DNA from: CBDBBY01 sp965203215 | GTDB lineage: Bacteria > Pseudomonadota > Alphaproteobacteria > Rhodobacterales > Rhodobacteraceae | Assembly (NCBI GenBank): GCA_965203215.1 | Contig: CBDBBY010000001.1 | Span: 4,712,001-4,776,000 of the forward strand | Direction: 5' to 3' | DNA length: 64,000 nucleotides | Shown: one piece after another, positions 55,323 to 63,895 of the stretch | Layout: each line of letters starts with the position of its first letter | Numbering within the stretch: position 1 is the stretch's first letter | The notes under the pieces: model-generated | What the model was told of the DNA's origin: nothing | Seen by the model: the letters and a program-made list of their open reading frames with translations, nothing else | The model's database searches: none | Made by a program: the position numbers and the translations under genes

Positions 55323-56219
55323 ATGTGCGGAATTGTCGGCTTGTTTCTGAAGAATGACGAACTCACGCCGAGGCTCGGCTCGATGTTCGCGCCGATGCTG
55401 GTCGAGATGAGCGAACGCGGGCCGGACAGCGCGGGCGTGGCCGTCTATCGCGACGAAGCCGAAGGCATGTCGAAAATCACGGCATGGCATCCCGACGCCC
55501 GTTTCGACTGGAATTCGCTTTGCCTCGCGATGCAGAAAAAATTGGATGCCCTGGCCATCGACCGTCCGAACGACACTCACCATGTCATTCTGACGGATGC
55601 GCCTGTCGCCGACGCGGCCGAATTTGTCGAAAGCTTCGATCCGGACATCAATTTGAAGAGCATCGGGCGGGCGATGGAGATCTACAAGGAAACGGGTCTT
55701 CCGCAGGATATCGTCTCGCGTTTCGGCGTCGACCGGATGATGGGAAGCCACGCCGTCGGCCACACCCGGATGGCGACCGAAAGCGCGGTCACGACAGCAG
55801 GATCCCATCCGTTCTCGACCGGGCCGGACATTTGCCTGGTCCACAACGGTTCGCTCTCAAACCACAATCGACTTCGCATTCGATTGAAGCGGGAAGGCAT
55901 GCGGTTCAGGACCGACAACGATACGGAGGTTGCGGCTGCCTACGTCGCTTGGAGACTCGGCGCGGGGCGGTCGCTGAAGGGAGCGTTCGAGGATTGCCTG
56001 AAGGAACTGGACGGTTTCTATACTTTTGTCGCAGGGATTGACCATGGGTTCGCGGTGCTGCGCGATCCGATCGCCTGCAAGCCTGCGGTGCTGGCTGAAA
56101 CTGACGACTTCGTCGCGTTCGGCTCGGAATACCGGGCTCTGGCGAACCTGCCGGAAATCCGGTCCGCGAAGGTTTGGGAGCCGGAACCCGGAATTGTATA
56201 CAGCTGGGGCGCGCGTTGA
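55323..56219 (+). CDS. mgsA: N-methylglutamate synthase subunit A (class II amidotransferase, GlxB-like)
   Basis: 298 residues starting MCGIVGLFLKNDELT: after Met removal the Cys is the N-terminal nucleophile of an Ntn-type glutamine amidotransferase. ERGPDSAGVAVY, GHTRMATESAVTTAGSHPF and LVHNGSLSNHNRLR form the rest of the active site, as in the amidotransferase part of glutamate synthase. NMG synthase splits the GltB architecture into three proteins, and this is the first. The stop overlaps the mgsB ATG by one base. Confidence 0.88.
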   Translation: MCGIVGLFLKNDELTPRLGSMFAPMLVEMSERGPDSAGVAVYRDEAEGMSKITAWHPDARFDWNSLCLAMQKKLDALAIDRPNDTHHVILTDAPVADAAEFVESFDPDINLKSIGRAMEIYKETGLPQDIVSRFGVDRMMGSHAVGHTRMATESAVTTAGSHPFSTGPDICLVHNGSLSNHNRLRIRLKREGMRFRTDNDTEVAAAYVAWRLGAGRSLKGAFEDCLKELDGFYTFVAGIDHGFAVLRDPIACKPAVLAETDDFVAFGSEYRALANLPEIRSAKVWEPEPGIVYSWGAR

Positions 56220-56926
56220 TGGATGCTGCGGAGACCAATGCGCACGTCATCGATTTGGCCGAGTCGACGCTCAGGCAAGCCAATGCCGTTCTGCAATCGC
56301 GCAACGGAACCGGCGAAAGCGGGCACTTCCGCATCCTGAATCCCAAAGGAGTGCATGCCTTGGCGTGCGGGCTGGACGCGCCCCATTCCGTGGAGGTCGC
56401 CGGCCACGCAGGCTATTACTGCGCCGGAATGAACAAATTCGCCAATGTTCTGGTCGAAGGCAACGCCGGGCAGGGCGTGGCCGAGAACATGATGTCCGGT
56501 TCCGTTCGAGTCATGGGCGATGCCAGCCAGTCGGCGGGCGCGACCGCGCACGGCGGAACTCTCGTCATCGAGGGAAATGCAGGAGCTCGCTGCGGAATTT
56601 CCCTCAAGGGCGCCGAAATCGTCGTGAAGGGCAATGTGGGCCACATGAGCATGTTCATGGCGCAGGCCGGAACGTTGGTCGTTTTCGGCGACGCGGGCGA
56701 TTCGCTGGGCGATTCGATTTACGAAGCGCGCATTTATGTCGGCGGGAGGACTGGGACCTTGGGCGCCGATTGCGAAGAGAAGCCGATGGAGGAGGATCAT
56801 CGGAAAGAGCTTCGCCGGATTTTGGATTGCGCGGGCATGGCGGACGCCGATCTGAAAAGGTTCCGCCGTTTCGGCTCGGCAAGGCGCCTGTACAACTTCG
56901 ATGTCAAGAATGTCGGCGAATATTGA
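56219..56926 (+). CDS. mgsB: N-methylglutamate synthase subunit B (GXGXG beta-helix, GlxC-like)
   Basis: 235 residues built of repeating short strands with Gly turns (VLVEGNAGQGVAENMMSG, TLVIEGNAGARCGISLKG, VVKGNVGHMSMFMAQ, VVFGDAGDSLGDS). This is the right-handed beta-helix of the glutamate-synthase C-terminal domain, here as a separate subunit. The start is ATG 56219 in the TGATG overlap with mgsA. The longer upstream frame lies in mgsA. Confidence 0.87.
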   Translation: MDAAETNAHVIDLAESTLRQANAVLQSRNGTGESGHFRILNPKGVHALACGLDAPHSVEVAGHAGYYCAGMNKFANVLVEGNAGQGVAENMMSGSVRVMGDASQSAGATAHGGTLVIEGNAGARCGISLKGAEIVVKGNVGHMSMFMAQAGTLVVFGDAGDSLGDSIYEARIYVGGRTGTLGADCEEKPMEEDHRKELRRILDCAGMADADLKRFRRFGSARRLYNFDVKNVGEY

Positions 56927-56933
56927 GGGCGGA

Positions 56934-58247
56934 ATGACGAGAGAAGACTGGAGCCTGCGCGAGTCCTGCAGCTTCGATCGGCATGCGATCGACTACATCC
57001 GCCGCGCTGCCCGGACGGGAATTTATCGAATTCGCGGATTCGGAGCCAAAAGGCGGCTTCCGAACTTCGATGACCTGGTTATGAAGGGCGCGTCGATGTC
57101 GCGCTATCCGCTTGAAGGATACAGGGAGAAATGCGGCGTCGACGTGACGCTCGGAGCGCGTTTCGCGAACAAGCCGATAGAACTCAAGATTCCGATCACC
57201 ATCGCGGGCATGAGCTTCGGATCGCTTTCCGCGAACGCCAAGGAGGCGCTCGGACGCGGCGCGAGCGAGGTCGGCACGAGCACGACGACCGGCGACGGGG
57301 GAATGACGCCGGAAGAAAGGGAGCATTCGAGCCAGCTCGTCTATCAGTACCTGCCCTCCCGGTACGGGATGAATCCGGACGACCTCAGGAAGGCGGACGC
57401 GATCGAAGTCGTTGTCGGGCAAGGCGCGAAGCCGGGCGGAGGCGGCATGCTGCTTGGCCAGAAGATCACCGAGCGCGTCGCGGAAATGAGGACGCTGCCA
57501 GAAGGAATCGATCAAAGATCGGCCTGCAGGCATCCCGATTGGACAGGGCCCGATGATTTGGCGATCAAGATACAGGAGCTGCGCGAGATAACGGCTTGGG
57601 AAAAACCGATCTATGTGAAGTGCGGCGCGGCCAGGACCTACTACGATACGGCGCTGTCCGTGAAAGCGGGCGCGGACGTCGTCGTCATCGACGGAATGCA
57701 AGGCGGAACCGCCGCGACCCAGGACGTCTTCATCGAGCACGTCGGGCTCCCGACGCTTGTCGCGGTCAAGGAGGCCGTCCGGGCCTTGATGGACCTCGAC
57801 GCGCACAGGAAAGTCAATTTGATCGTCGGAGGCGGCGTCAGATCGGGCGCGGATGTCGCGAAAGCGCTCGCGATGGGCGCGGATGCCGTTTCGATCGGCA
57901 CCGCGGCGCTCATTGCGCTCGGAGATCAGAATCCGGCTTTGGACGAGAAATACAGGGAAATCGGCTCGGCCGCAGGCTACTGGGACGACTATCAGGCGGG
58001 AACCGACCCGGCCGGAATCACGACCCAGGATCCAGAATTGTCGGCGCGCCTTGATCCGGTGACCGGAGGGAAAATGCTTGCGAATTATTTGCGCGTGATG
58101 ACCATGGAAGCCCAGACGATCGCGCGCGCTTGCGGCAAAAGCCACGTCCACAACCTTGAGCCGGACGACATGGCGGCTTTGACGGTTGAAGCCGCAGCAA
58201 TGTCGGGCATTCCGCTTGCAGGAACCGATTGGGTGCCGGGCGAATGA
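56934..58247 (+). CDS. mgsC: N-methylglutamate synthase subunit C (FMN-binding glutamate synthase domain, GlxD-like)
   Basis: The 437-residue catalytic barrel of glutamate synthase. Motifs are ITIAGMSFGSLSANAKEALG, TSTTTGDGGMTPEE, QGAKPGGGGMLLGQKI, VVVIDGMQGGTAATQDVF and GGGVRSGADVAKALAMGADA. The usual 3Fe-4S Cys cluster of GltB is not obvious, as in other stand-alone MgsC. GAGGGCGG precedes the chosen ATG; another ATG at 56901 would overlap mgsB by 26 bases. With MgsA and MgsB it would form NMG from methylamine-derived amide and 2-oxoglutarate or glutamate. Confidence 0.88.
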   Translation: MTREDWSLRESCSFDRHAIDYIRRAARTGIYRIRGFGAKRRLPNFDDLVMKGASMSRYPLEGYREKCGVDVTLGARFANKPIELKIPITIAGMSFGSLSANAKEALGRGASEVGTSTTTGDGGMTPEEREHSSQLVYQYLPSRYGMNPDDLRKADAIEVVVGQGAKPGGGGMLLGQKITERVAEMRTLPEGIDQRSACRHPDWTGPDDLAIKIQELREITAWEKPIYVKCGAARTYYDTALSVKAGADVVVIDGMQGGTAATQDVFIEHVGLPTLVAVKEAVRALMDLDAHRKVNLIVGGGVRSGADVAKALAMGADAVSIGTAALIALGDQNPALDEKYREIGSAAGYWDDYQAGTDPAGITTQDPELSARLDPVTGGKMLANYLRVMTMEAQTIARACGKSHVHNLEPDDMAALTVEAAAMSGIPLAGTDWVPGE

Positions 58248-58301
58248 TGCGATGCGGTCGGCGAAGAAACGAATTGCAACTCTGAAATGAAGGTGGCGAA
58301 C

Positions 58302-59606
58302 ATGACCCAAAATCTGGAGGCGGCGGCGAAGGCGCAAGGCATCAAATACTTCCTGATCAGCTTCACGGATCTGTTCGGCGTGGTTCGATCCAAGCTTGTG
58401 CCCGCCGCGGCGATCAACGAAATCGCGGAAGAAGGCGCAGGGTTCGCAGGATTCGCGGCCCATTTGGACATGACTCCAGCCCATCCGGACATGCTTGCCA
58501 TTCCGGACGTCGCGCGGATGACGCAGCTTCCATGGAATCACCAAATCGCTTGGATTCCCGGCGATCTGCACATGGATGGAGAGATCGTGGAGCATGCCCC
58601 GCGCACGGTGCTGAAGCGTTTGATCGCCGAGGGCGAAAAGGAAGGGTTTTCGATCATGACCGGCGTCGAGCCGGAGTTTTTCTTGATGTCCGCCGACGGA
58701 CGGGCAATTTCCGACGAGAACGACAAGCGGAGCAAGCCCTGCTACGACCAGCAGGCGCTGATGCGCCGCTGCGATCTGATCGCGAAGATTTGCGACAGCA
58801 TGCTTGAGCTCGGCTGGGAGCCGTATCAGAATGACCACGAGGACGCGAACGGCCAGTTCGAGATGAACTGGGGATTTTCCGATCCTTTGACGACTGCCGA
58901 CCGGCACACCTTTTTCAAGTTCATGGTCAAGTCGCTTGCCGAGGAGCACGGCTACCGGGCGACCTTCATGCCGAAACCCGTGGCGACCCTGACCGGAAAC
59001 GGCTGCCATGTGCATCTTTCGGTCTGGGACGGCTCGTCGGGGGTGAACCGGATGAAAGGGAGCGGCGAGCTCGGGCTTTCCGACCTCGCTTACAATGTCG
59101 TCGGCGGACTGCTGCGCAACGCCGAGAGCCTGACGCTGATCACGAACCCGGTCGTGAACTCATACAAGCGGATCAATGCTCCCCGAACGACGTCAGGAGC
59201 CACTTGGTCTCCGAACACCGTCACGTACGGCGGCAACAACAGAACCCACATGATTCGGATACCGGCCAACAATCGGGTGGAGGTTCGTCTCGCCGACGGC
59301 GCTGCGAACCCTTACCTTCTGCAGGCCGCGATGATTGCGTCGGCGCTCGATGGAATCAGGCGGAATGCGAATCCGGGCAAGCGGCTCGACATCGACATGT
59401 ACGCGGAAGGCCATACGGTCGAAGACGCTCCGAAACTGCCGCTCAACATGCTTGACGCGATCCGCCTTTTCGAGGGATCGGAATTTGCGAAATCGCATTT
59501 CGGCGAAGAGTTCCATACCGCGTATTCAAAACTGAAACTGCAGGAATGGAACGAGTACATGCACCACTTTTCGGATTGGGAGCTGGAGAACGCTCTGGAT
59601 GTCTGA
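58302..59606 (+). CDS. gmaS: Gamma-glutamylmethylamide synthetase (type III glutamine synthetase family)
   Basis: 434 residues of the GlnT/GmaS branch of glutamine synthetases. It would ligate methylamine to glutamate with ATP, the entry step of the pathway. Metal/ATP/glutamate motifs: GVEPEFFL, NDHEDANGQFEMNW, GNGCHVHLSVWDG, NPVVNSYKRINAPRTTSGA, NNRTHMIRIP and RVEVRLADGAANPYL. The location after mgsABC is what separates GmaS from ordinary GlnT. I start at MTQNLEAAAKA because AAGGTGG is five bases ahead; an ATG five codons earlier is possible. Confidence 0.88.
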   Translation: MTQNLEAAAKAQGIKYFLISFTDLFGVVRSKLVPAAAINEIAEEGAGFAGFAAHLDMTPAHPDMLAIPDVARMTQLPWNHQIAWIPGDLHMDGEIVEHAPRTVLKRLIAEGEKEGFSIMTGVEPEFFLMSADGRAISDENDKRSKPCYDQQALMRRCDLIAKICDSMLELGWEPYQNDHEDANGQFEMNWGFSDPLTTADRHTFFKFMVKSLAEEHGYRATFMPKPVATLTGNGCHVHLSVWDGSSGVNRMKGSGELGLSDLAYNVVGGLLRNAESLTLITNPVVNSYKRINAPRTTSGATWSPNTVTYGGNNRTHMIRIPANNRVEVRLADGAANPYLLQAAMIASALDGIRRNANPGKRLDIDMYAEGHTVEDAPKLPLNMLDAIRLFEGSEFAKSHFGEEFHTAYSKLKLQEWNEYMHHFSDWELENALDV

Positions 59607-59663
59607 CGGCTGCGCCGCGGTTTGAAGGCGATTTCAAAGCAGCGTCAACCCGGAAAAGACACA

Positions 59664-60278
59664 ATGTCGCTTCCTCGTGAGATCGGCGCGGGCGGCGACC
59701 GGGATGCCGATGGCCGCCTCGAGACCTTCATCGGCGCCCAGATCCGCGAATTGCGCGCCGCCTTGGGACTCACGATGACCGAGCTTGCCGACTCGGCGGA
59801 AATTTCGGCCGGCATGCTGTCGAAGATTGAAAACGGCCAGACTTCGGCATCGCTTTCGACCCTGCAGCGCTTGGCGATGTCGCTCAACATTCCGATCGCG
59901 TCGTTTTTCTCCACATTCGACGAAAAGCGCGAGGCGACGTTCGTCAAGGCGGGCGAGGGGCTGCCCATCGAGAGACGGGGATCTCGCAAAGGCCACTTGT
60001 ATCAGCTTCTCGGACACAGCCTGCGCAGCGCGCTTTCGGTCGAGCCGTTCCTGATCACCTTGGACGAGAGCTCCGACGCCCACCCGATATTCAGCCATCC
60101 CGGCGTGGAATTCATATACATGCTGGAAGGGTCGATGGCCTACCGGCACGGTGGCCAGGTTTACGAACTCGAGCCGGGCGATTCGCTGTTCTTCGATTCG
60201 GATGTGCCACACGGACCGCTGGAGCTTCGGCATCTGCCGACCGTATTCCTTTCCGTGATTGTCGCTTCGACAGAATGA
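59664..60278 (+). CDS. XRE-family transcriptional regulator with cupin domain
   Basis: 204 residues. The HTH is at about 20-75 (IRELRAALGLTMTELADSAE, ISAGMLSKIENGQTSASLST). A C-terminal cupin (about 120-200) has HPGVEFIYMLEGSMAYRHGG and LEPGDSLFFDSDVPHGP, a small-ligand sensor. It is the last gene of the rightward operon and likely controls the NMG locus. The ATG at 59664 is preferred over a TTG at 59622; the choice is not certain. Confidence 0.87.
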   Translation: MSLPREIGAGGDRDADGRLETFIGAQIRELRAALGLTMTELADSAEISAGMLSKIENGQTSASLSTLQRLAMSLNIPIASFFSTFDEKREATFVKAGEGLPIERRGSRKGHLYQLLGHSLRSALSVEPFLITLDESSDAHPIFSHPGVEFIYMLEGSMAYRHGGQVYELEPGDSLFFDSDVPHGPLELRHLPTVFLSVIVASTE

Positions 60279-60496
60279 GCAAATGTAAATCTCATCAGAC
60301 CAAGTGGCCGGTTCGACCCATTAGATGGAAGTTCCGTCCGGGTTTGAAGCTTCTCTTCACATTTTATCCTTACAAAACGATGGGATGATACGGACTCAGG
60401 CCGCATTTCCATCTGCAGAATGTGACCATGTTTTTCTCGATTGATCATAATTTTATGTATTTTTAATAATGATTTATCATGATAATTAATGTAGAC
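60279..60496. other. AT-rich junction before the IS1634 fragment
   Basis: No gene. About 60425-60495 is strikingly AT-rich and holds the 12-bp palindrome TTATCATGATAA (60474-60485). This is probably the non-coding left end of the IS1634 copy whose N-terminus follows. Confidence 0.45.
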
Positions 60497-60694
60497 ATGT
60501 TCGTTGACGTCGTTCCGAATCGCAGATCGCCGCCCACGATCCTGATCCGCCAGTCCTACCGCGAGGGCGGCAAGGTCAAGAAGCGCACCCTCGCCAACAT
60601 CTCCAAGCTTCCCCCGGAGACGGTCGAGAAGATCCGCGAGATCCTGCGCGGCGCCGTCCTCGCCGATGCGATGCACACACGAAGACCCTGCTGA
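60497..60694 (+). mobile_element. IS1634-family transposase, N-terminal remnant
   Basis: It reads MFVDVVPNRRSPPTILIRQS, then REGGKVKKRTLANISKLPPE, the standard opening of IS1634-type transposases (REGGKVRKRTLANLS). It breaks after 65 residues where Tn3-like DNA begins. The enzyme's catalytic domain is missing. Confidence 0.8.
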
Positions 60695-60949
60695 GCCTGC
60701 ACATGCGCTTGACACCGTGAATCGCCAAGCTTAACGTCGCTCCCGCAATCAAAGGTATAAACTGCCCCGGGTTGCTTGCCCAATAGAACAGCCTCTTCAG
60801 CTACGCAGGGAGTGAGTGTGAAATGAAATTCGGCAAATGGGTTTTGGCGGTGAGTCTCTGGCCAGCCGTTGGTGTTGGCCACTTGCGGGGAAAGCGACCG
60901 CGCAGACACGGCCGAACGCATTGAAAACTTTACCCGCGGCAAGGGATTC

Positions 60950-61376
60950 ACTCTTGATCCAAGACCGTCTAGCCCGACTTCAACGCAAACCGAAACGACT
61001 GAAACAATGTACTGACGAAGCAATATCATTGTACGAAGCCAACACTGCGGCCAACCCGCATCTGAAGATGCTTGCCGATGGTGGTTTTCACATCTCCACT
61101 CCGGCACTTGATGCCCAAGAGGGGAATCCATTTGGAAATCTGTTTCCCAGCCGACACGATGTCCCGATTGCGCAGGTGCTGGAAACTGTCAACAATCACT
61201 GCGGAATGCTCGGGGCTTTCGAACACTGGCAACAAACCAAGGAAAGTCTGCGCCGCGCTATTGTCGGTCGCTCGCCCATGGCGTGGGCGCACATCAACAT
61301 GCTCGGTGAGTATGACTTGTCAGACGAAAAACTCCGCGATTCCCTCGGAATCCTCCCCCTGAAATCGGTCGAGTAA
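60950..61376 (+). mobile_element. Tn3-family transposase remnant with internal deletions
   Basis: One frame joins pieces that are far apart in a real TnpA. VPIAQVLETVNNHCGMLGAF is a mid-protein block; SPMAWAHINMLGEYDLSDEK plus LRDSLGILPLKS is the C-terminal end of Tn3-family transposases. The catalytic core between them is deleted. The stop at 61374 is probably the original one. Confidence 0.75.
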
Positions 61377-61404
61377 AGAAACGCCGAATTCTGGTGTTGC
61401 CGAG

Positions 61405-61546
61405 CGCGAAAAAGCTGAACACCTTCCGTGGCATTCGCTGGCGATCAGTGCCGCTGCCCGCGAAAGCACCTATGTTATCGACGGGCTGATGCACAACAAC
61501 GATGTCGTCAAGAGCGACATCCATTCGACCGAAATAGGGTCAGGAA
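61405..61546 (+). mobile_element. Second Tn3-family transposase scrap
   Basis: ARESTYVIDGLMHNNDVVKS, then DIHSTE, is the region just before a catalytic Asp in Tn3 transposases (YVIDGL..ND..VKSDIHSTDTHG). It ends where the toxin gene (opposite strand) ends. Its order relative to the first fragment is reversed from that in an intact gene, so rearrangement has occurred. Confidence 0.7.
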
Positions 61547-61930
61547 TCACAGCACGCTTGCGACATCCGTTCGCGCAAAGTCCGCCCCTACATAGAGCAG
61601 TGGACAACCCCTTGTTTTGGCGACTTCGTAGGCGAAGCAATCGCCGAAGTTCAATCCGGCGGGGTGGACGCCCTTGCCCCATCGCGCGTAGGCATCGGCA
61701 ACCTGCCTCGCTGTGGCTGGCAAGACGCTTGCAATCTCAAGATCGAGTCCGTCTAGAAGTGCGCTCATTTCTGCGCCAAGGCCCCGCCGTCCCGCAACGA
61801 TCAACGCCTCTGTCACGGTCAAAGCGGAGATCACGATCCGATCATTTGTCGCGAAAGCTTCCGCGCAGGTCGCAGCCTCCGGTTCGTCCAGCAAGATTGC
61901 CATCAATGCAGAGGTGTCGACCGCGATCAT
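61547..61930 (-). CDS. vapC: Type II toxin, PIN-domain ribonuclease (VapC family)
   Basis: 127 residues. The PIN acidic residues are present: D in MIAVDTSALMAIL, E in SALTVTEALIV, and the closing acidic pair in GLNFGDCFAYEVAKTRGCPL and LLYVGADFARTDV. It would cleave RNA unless held by its antitoxin. ATGA overlap with the antitoxin gene gives the usual coupling, antitoxin first. The start is MIAVDTSAL; a long upstream extension of the frame is antitoxin DNA in the wrong phase. Confidence 0.88.
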   Translation of the reverse strand: MIAVDTSALMAILLDEPEAATCAEAFATNDRIVISALTVTEALIVAGRRGLGAEMSALLDGLDLEIASVLPATARQVADAYARWGKGVHPAGLNFGDCFAYEVAKTRGCPLLYVGADFARTDVASVL

Positions 61931-62184
61931 TTTGGCAAGCCACGACCGTCGTACAAAAAATCCTGGCTGCGGGCGGCACTGGCGCCCGCCGTCCGTTTGC
62001 CAGCTGCCTCTGCGCGGATCCGAGCGATCGCCGCGCGCCGCGAACCGGCATTGGGCCGTCGACGCACAGGCTCCAACTTGACTGTGGCATGGCCATGACG
62101 AATCAACACCACCTCCTCGCCTGCCTCCGCGCGGCGGACGAGCTCCGTCAGACGTCCTTTCGCTTCCGTAACGGAAATCTGCAT
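61927..62184 (-). CDS. Type II antitoxin, Phd/YefM family
   Basis: 85 residues. The N-terminal Phd/YefM fold starts MQISVTEAKGRLTELVRRAE and continues GEEVVLIRHGHATVKLEPV. A positively charged tail ends FLYDGRGLPK, which should wrap the toxin. A GAAGAAGACCC stretch precedes the ATG. The pair is intact although it lies among Tn3 debris, so it may be cargo that keeps the region from being lost. Confidence 0.87.
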   Translation of the reverse strand: MQISVTEAKGRLTELVRRAEAGEEVVLIRHGHATVKLEPVRRRPNAGSRRAAIARIRAEAAGKRTAGASAARSQDFLYDGRGLPK

Positions 62185-62270
62185 GGGTCTTCTTCCTTCG
62201 CAAGGATTCGATATTGCTCCGATATGGACCATTGTATGGTTCAATTCAAGCTGGCGCGCCGCCAGCTGGG

Positions 62271-62403
62271 TCCATCACAACAAAGGTACATGACGCGACA
62301 TGAGGTCGGCTTCGATCGTTTTCGCGCGCAATCTGTTGCTGACCGGTGACAGCGCAGGCGGTTTTCCGTCGACTTTTGCACCCAACGGCCCGGCTTGCGC
62401 GCG
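62271..62403 (+). repeat. 133-bp inverted repeat, left arm
   Basis: It begins TCCATCACAACAAAGGTACA and ends GGCTTGCGCGCG. It is the reverse complement, with about a dozen mismatches, of 62788-62920. The two arms encode similar peptides read from outside (SNRLRAKTIEADLMSRHVPL and SNRLRAKTIKADLMSRHVPL type), so they derive from one coding sequence. Confidence 0.8.
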
Positions 62404-62480
62404 AATCAACATGCTCGACAGGTTTGACTTGTCAGACGAAAAACTCCGCGATGCCCTCGACTCCTCCCGCTGAAGTCGCT
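62404..62480 (+). mobile_element. Third Tn3 transposase C-terminal scrap
   Basis: RINMLDRFDLSDEKLRDALD repeats the end of the fragment at 61296-61350. The flanking GGTTGCCGAGCGCGAAAAAG is also shared, so this is a second copy of the transposon end. Confidence 0.7.
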
Positions 62481-62554
62481 TCGTGAAGAAGCGCCGATCC
62501 CAAGGGTTGCCGAGCGCGAAAAAGCCGGGCACATCAAGTCAATGCCATTCAGGA

Positions 62555-62690
62555 GGGGCATCCCAATCTTGTTGGTCAAACGGCGGCGCGATGCGGCCTC
62601 CAATCGGGGAAGTCGGCCCGACGGTTGTTTTCAATGCAGCATTTGAAGGCGATCAGAGCGTTGGCCCCGCTTTCGACCAGCGGCGCTTCT
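62555..62690 (+). repeat. Dispersed element R1, long copy
   Basis: GGGGCATCCCAATCTTGTTG, then GTCAAACGGCGG and GAAGTCGGCCCGACGGTTGT, follow the block order of 1926-2068 (which is on the other strand). This copy lies between the arms of the 133-bp inverted repeat. Confidence 0.55.
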
Positions 62691-62787
62691 CCCTCCTTGT
62701 CCCCGAAAAATGGACCGCACCGCCAGTCAGGCCACGGCTGCACATGCCTTTGTTGGACGAACCGAGATTTCTCTCGGCTTTATTGAG

Positions 62788-62920
62788 CGCGCGCAGGCCG
62801 GGCCGTTGAGTGCTAAAGTCGGCGGAAAGCCGTCTGCACTGTCACTGATCGGCAACAGATTGCGCGCGAAAACGATCAAAGCCGACCTCATGTCGCGTCA
62901 TGTACCTTTGTTGCGATGGA
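62788..62920 (-). repeat. 133-bp inverted repeat, right arm
   Basis: Partner of 62271-62403. The arm ends inside the start region of the small gene at 62900-63256 and probably cut off its original N-terminus. Confidence 0.8.
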
Positions 62921-63256
62921 CCCCAATACGCTTGCGAATACGACCCGGAAACGAAGCTCGCCGAGCTTCCGCATATCGGCCCTGCCGAGCCGCCCGGAAA
63001 GTCCAAGGCTGCGCACGAGACGGACGGACATTATCTTTGCTCCCGCCTGATCGAACGCTCCGCGCAATACGATTACGACTGGACGGCCGGATTGCTGCAA
63101 AGCCGGTACCGCTCGATTGTCTGGAGCGGATCGACAATCACCTACACCGGCAACGAAATCAAAATGCAGAACGGCTTCGGCGCGTGGAGGCGAATGAGCT
63201 ACGCTTGCGAATACGACACGCGCACGGGCGTTGCCGGAATCATCCGCCTTCAATGA
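62900..63256 (+). CDS. Hypothetical protein, probably 5'-truncated
   Basis: 118 residues. An inner part has CSRLIERSAQYDYDWTAGLL and TITYTGNEIKMQNGFGAWRR, followed by MSYACEYDTRTGVAGIIRLQ. This has the look of a small periplasmic protein of unknown function. The segment ACEYD occurs twice, near residues 12 and 101. No signal peptide is present because the first ~7 codons come from the inverted repeat, so the original start was likely lost. It is expressed only if the repeat supplies signals. Confidence 0.45.
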   Translation: MYLCCDGPQYACEYDPETKLAELPHIGPAEPPGKSKAAHETDGHYLCSRLIERSAQYDYDWTAGLLQSRYRSIVWSGSTITYTGNEIKMQNGFGAWRRMSYACEYDTRTGVAGIIRLQ

Positions 63257-63274
63257 GGGGAGGGAAAATCATGC

Positions 63275-63755
63275 CTAGTGGCTTGTCCGAATCATTTGGA
63301 ACCCTCTTTGACGGGCGGCGATCAGCCGGTCCGGGCTGGCCGTCCATTTGAACGGCTTCGCCTCCTTCCCGTTGTGCAGCTCGATGAAGCCGTCGACCGC
63401 CGCCTTGAGATCCTCGAGGGAATCGTGGACGCCGCGCCGGAGACGGCGATTGGCCAGCTTCCCGAAGAAGCCTTCGACCGCGTTCATCCAGGAGCAGGAG
63501 GTCGGCGTGAAGTGGAGGGTCCAGCGGGGATGGTCCGCCAGCCAGTCCGCGACGGCCGAATGCTTGTGGGCGGAGTAGTTGTCCACGATGGCGTGGATCA
63601 TCCGCCCGGCGGGCGCCGCCTTGTCGACCTGCTCGAGGAACGCGATGAACTCCTGGTGCCGGTGGCGCTCGGAGTGGCGGCCGATGACCGTCCCGTCCAG
63701 AATGTTCATCGCGGCGAACAGCGTCGTGGTTCCGTTCCGCTTGTAGTTGTAACTA
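63275..63755 (-). mobile_element. IS630-family transposase, C-terminal part, cut by IS21
   Basis: The minus strand reads YNYKRNGTTTLFAAMNILDG, then IHAIVDNYSAHKHSAV (second catalytic Asp) and HFTPTSCSWMNAVEGFFGKL (catalytic Glu), with the normal end after RFQMIRTSH-like residues. The frame is clean for about 160 residues and then stops abruptly at about 63757, where IS21-type DNA starts. The missing N-terminal half may lie beyond the right edge of the window. Confidence 0.85.
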
Positions 63756-63813
63756 CCGGGTTAAAACTCCCCAAAAGCGCCGAAGCAGAATTCCCCAGTC
63801 AGGGGGCTGCGAA

Positions 63814-63845
63814 TTCGTTCCGGGGGGCATGCCCCCCGGAACGAA
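63814..63845. other. 32-bp perfect palindrome upstream of istA
   Basis: TTCGTTCCGGGGGGCA followed by its exact complement. In RNA it would form a very strong hairpin, which could block read-through into istA or act as a binding site. Confidence 0.8.
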
Positions 63846-63895
63846 AGCAGTCCAAAATTCCATCCGATTTTTTTGCCGAAGGAGGCTCGGGTCGG

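Noticed and set aside
56904..59015. A 703-residue minus-strand frame opposite mgsC and gmaS
   Set aside because: Antisense of two genes with clear active-site motifs; His/Arg-rich shadow composition.
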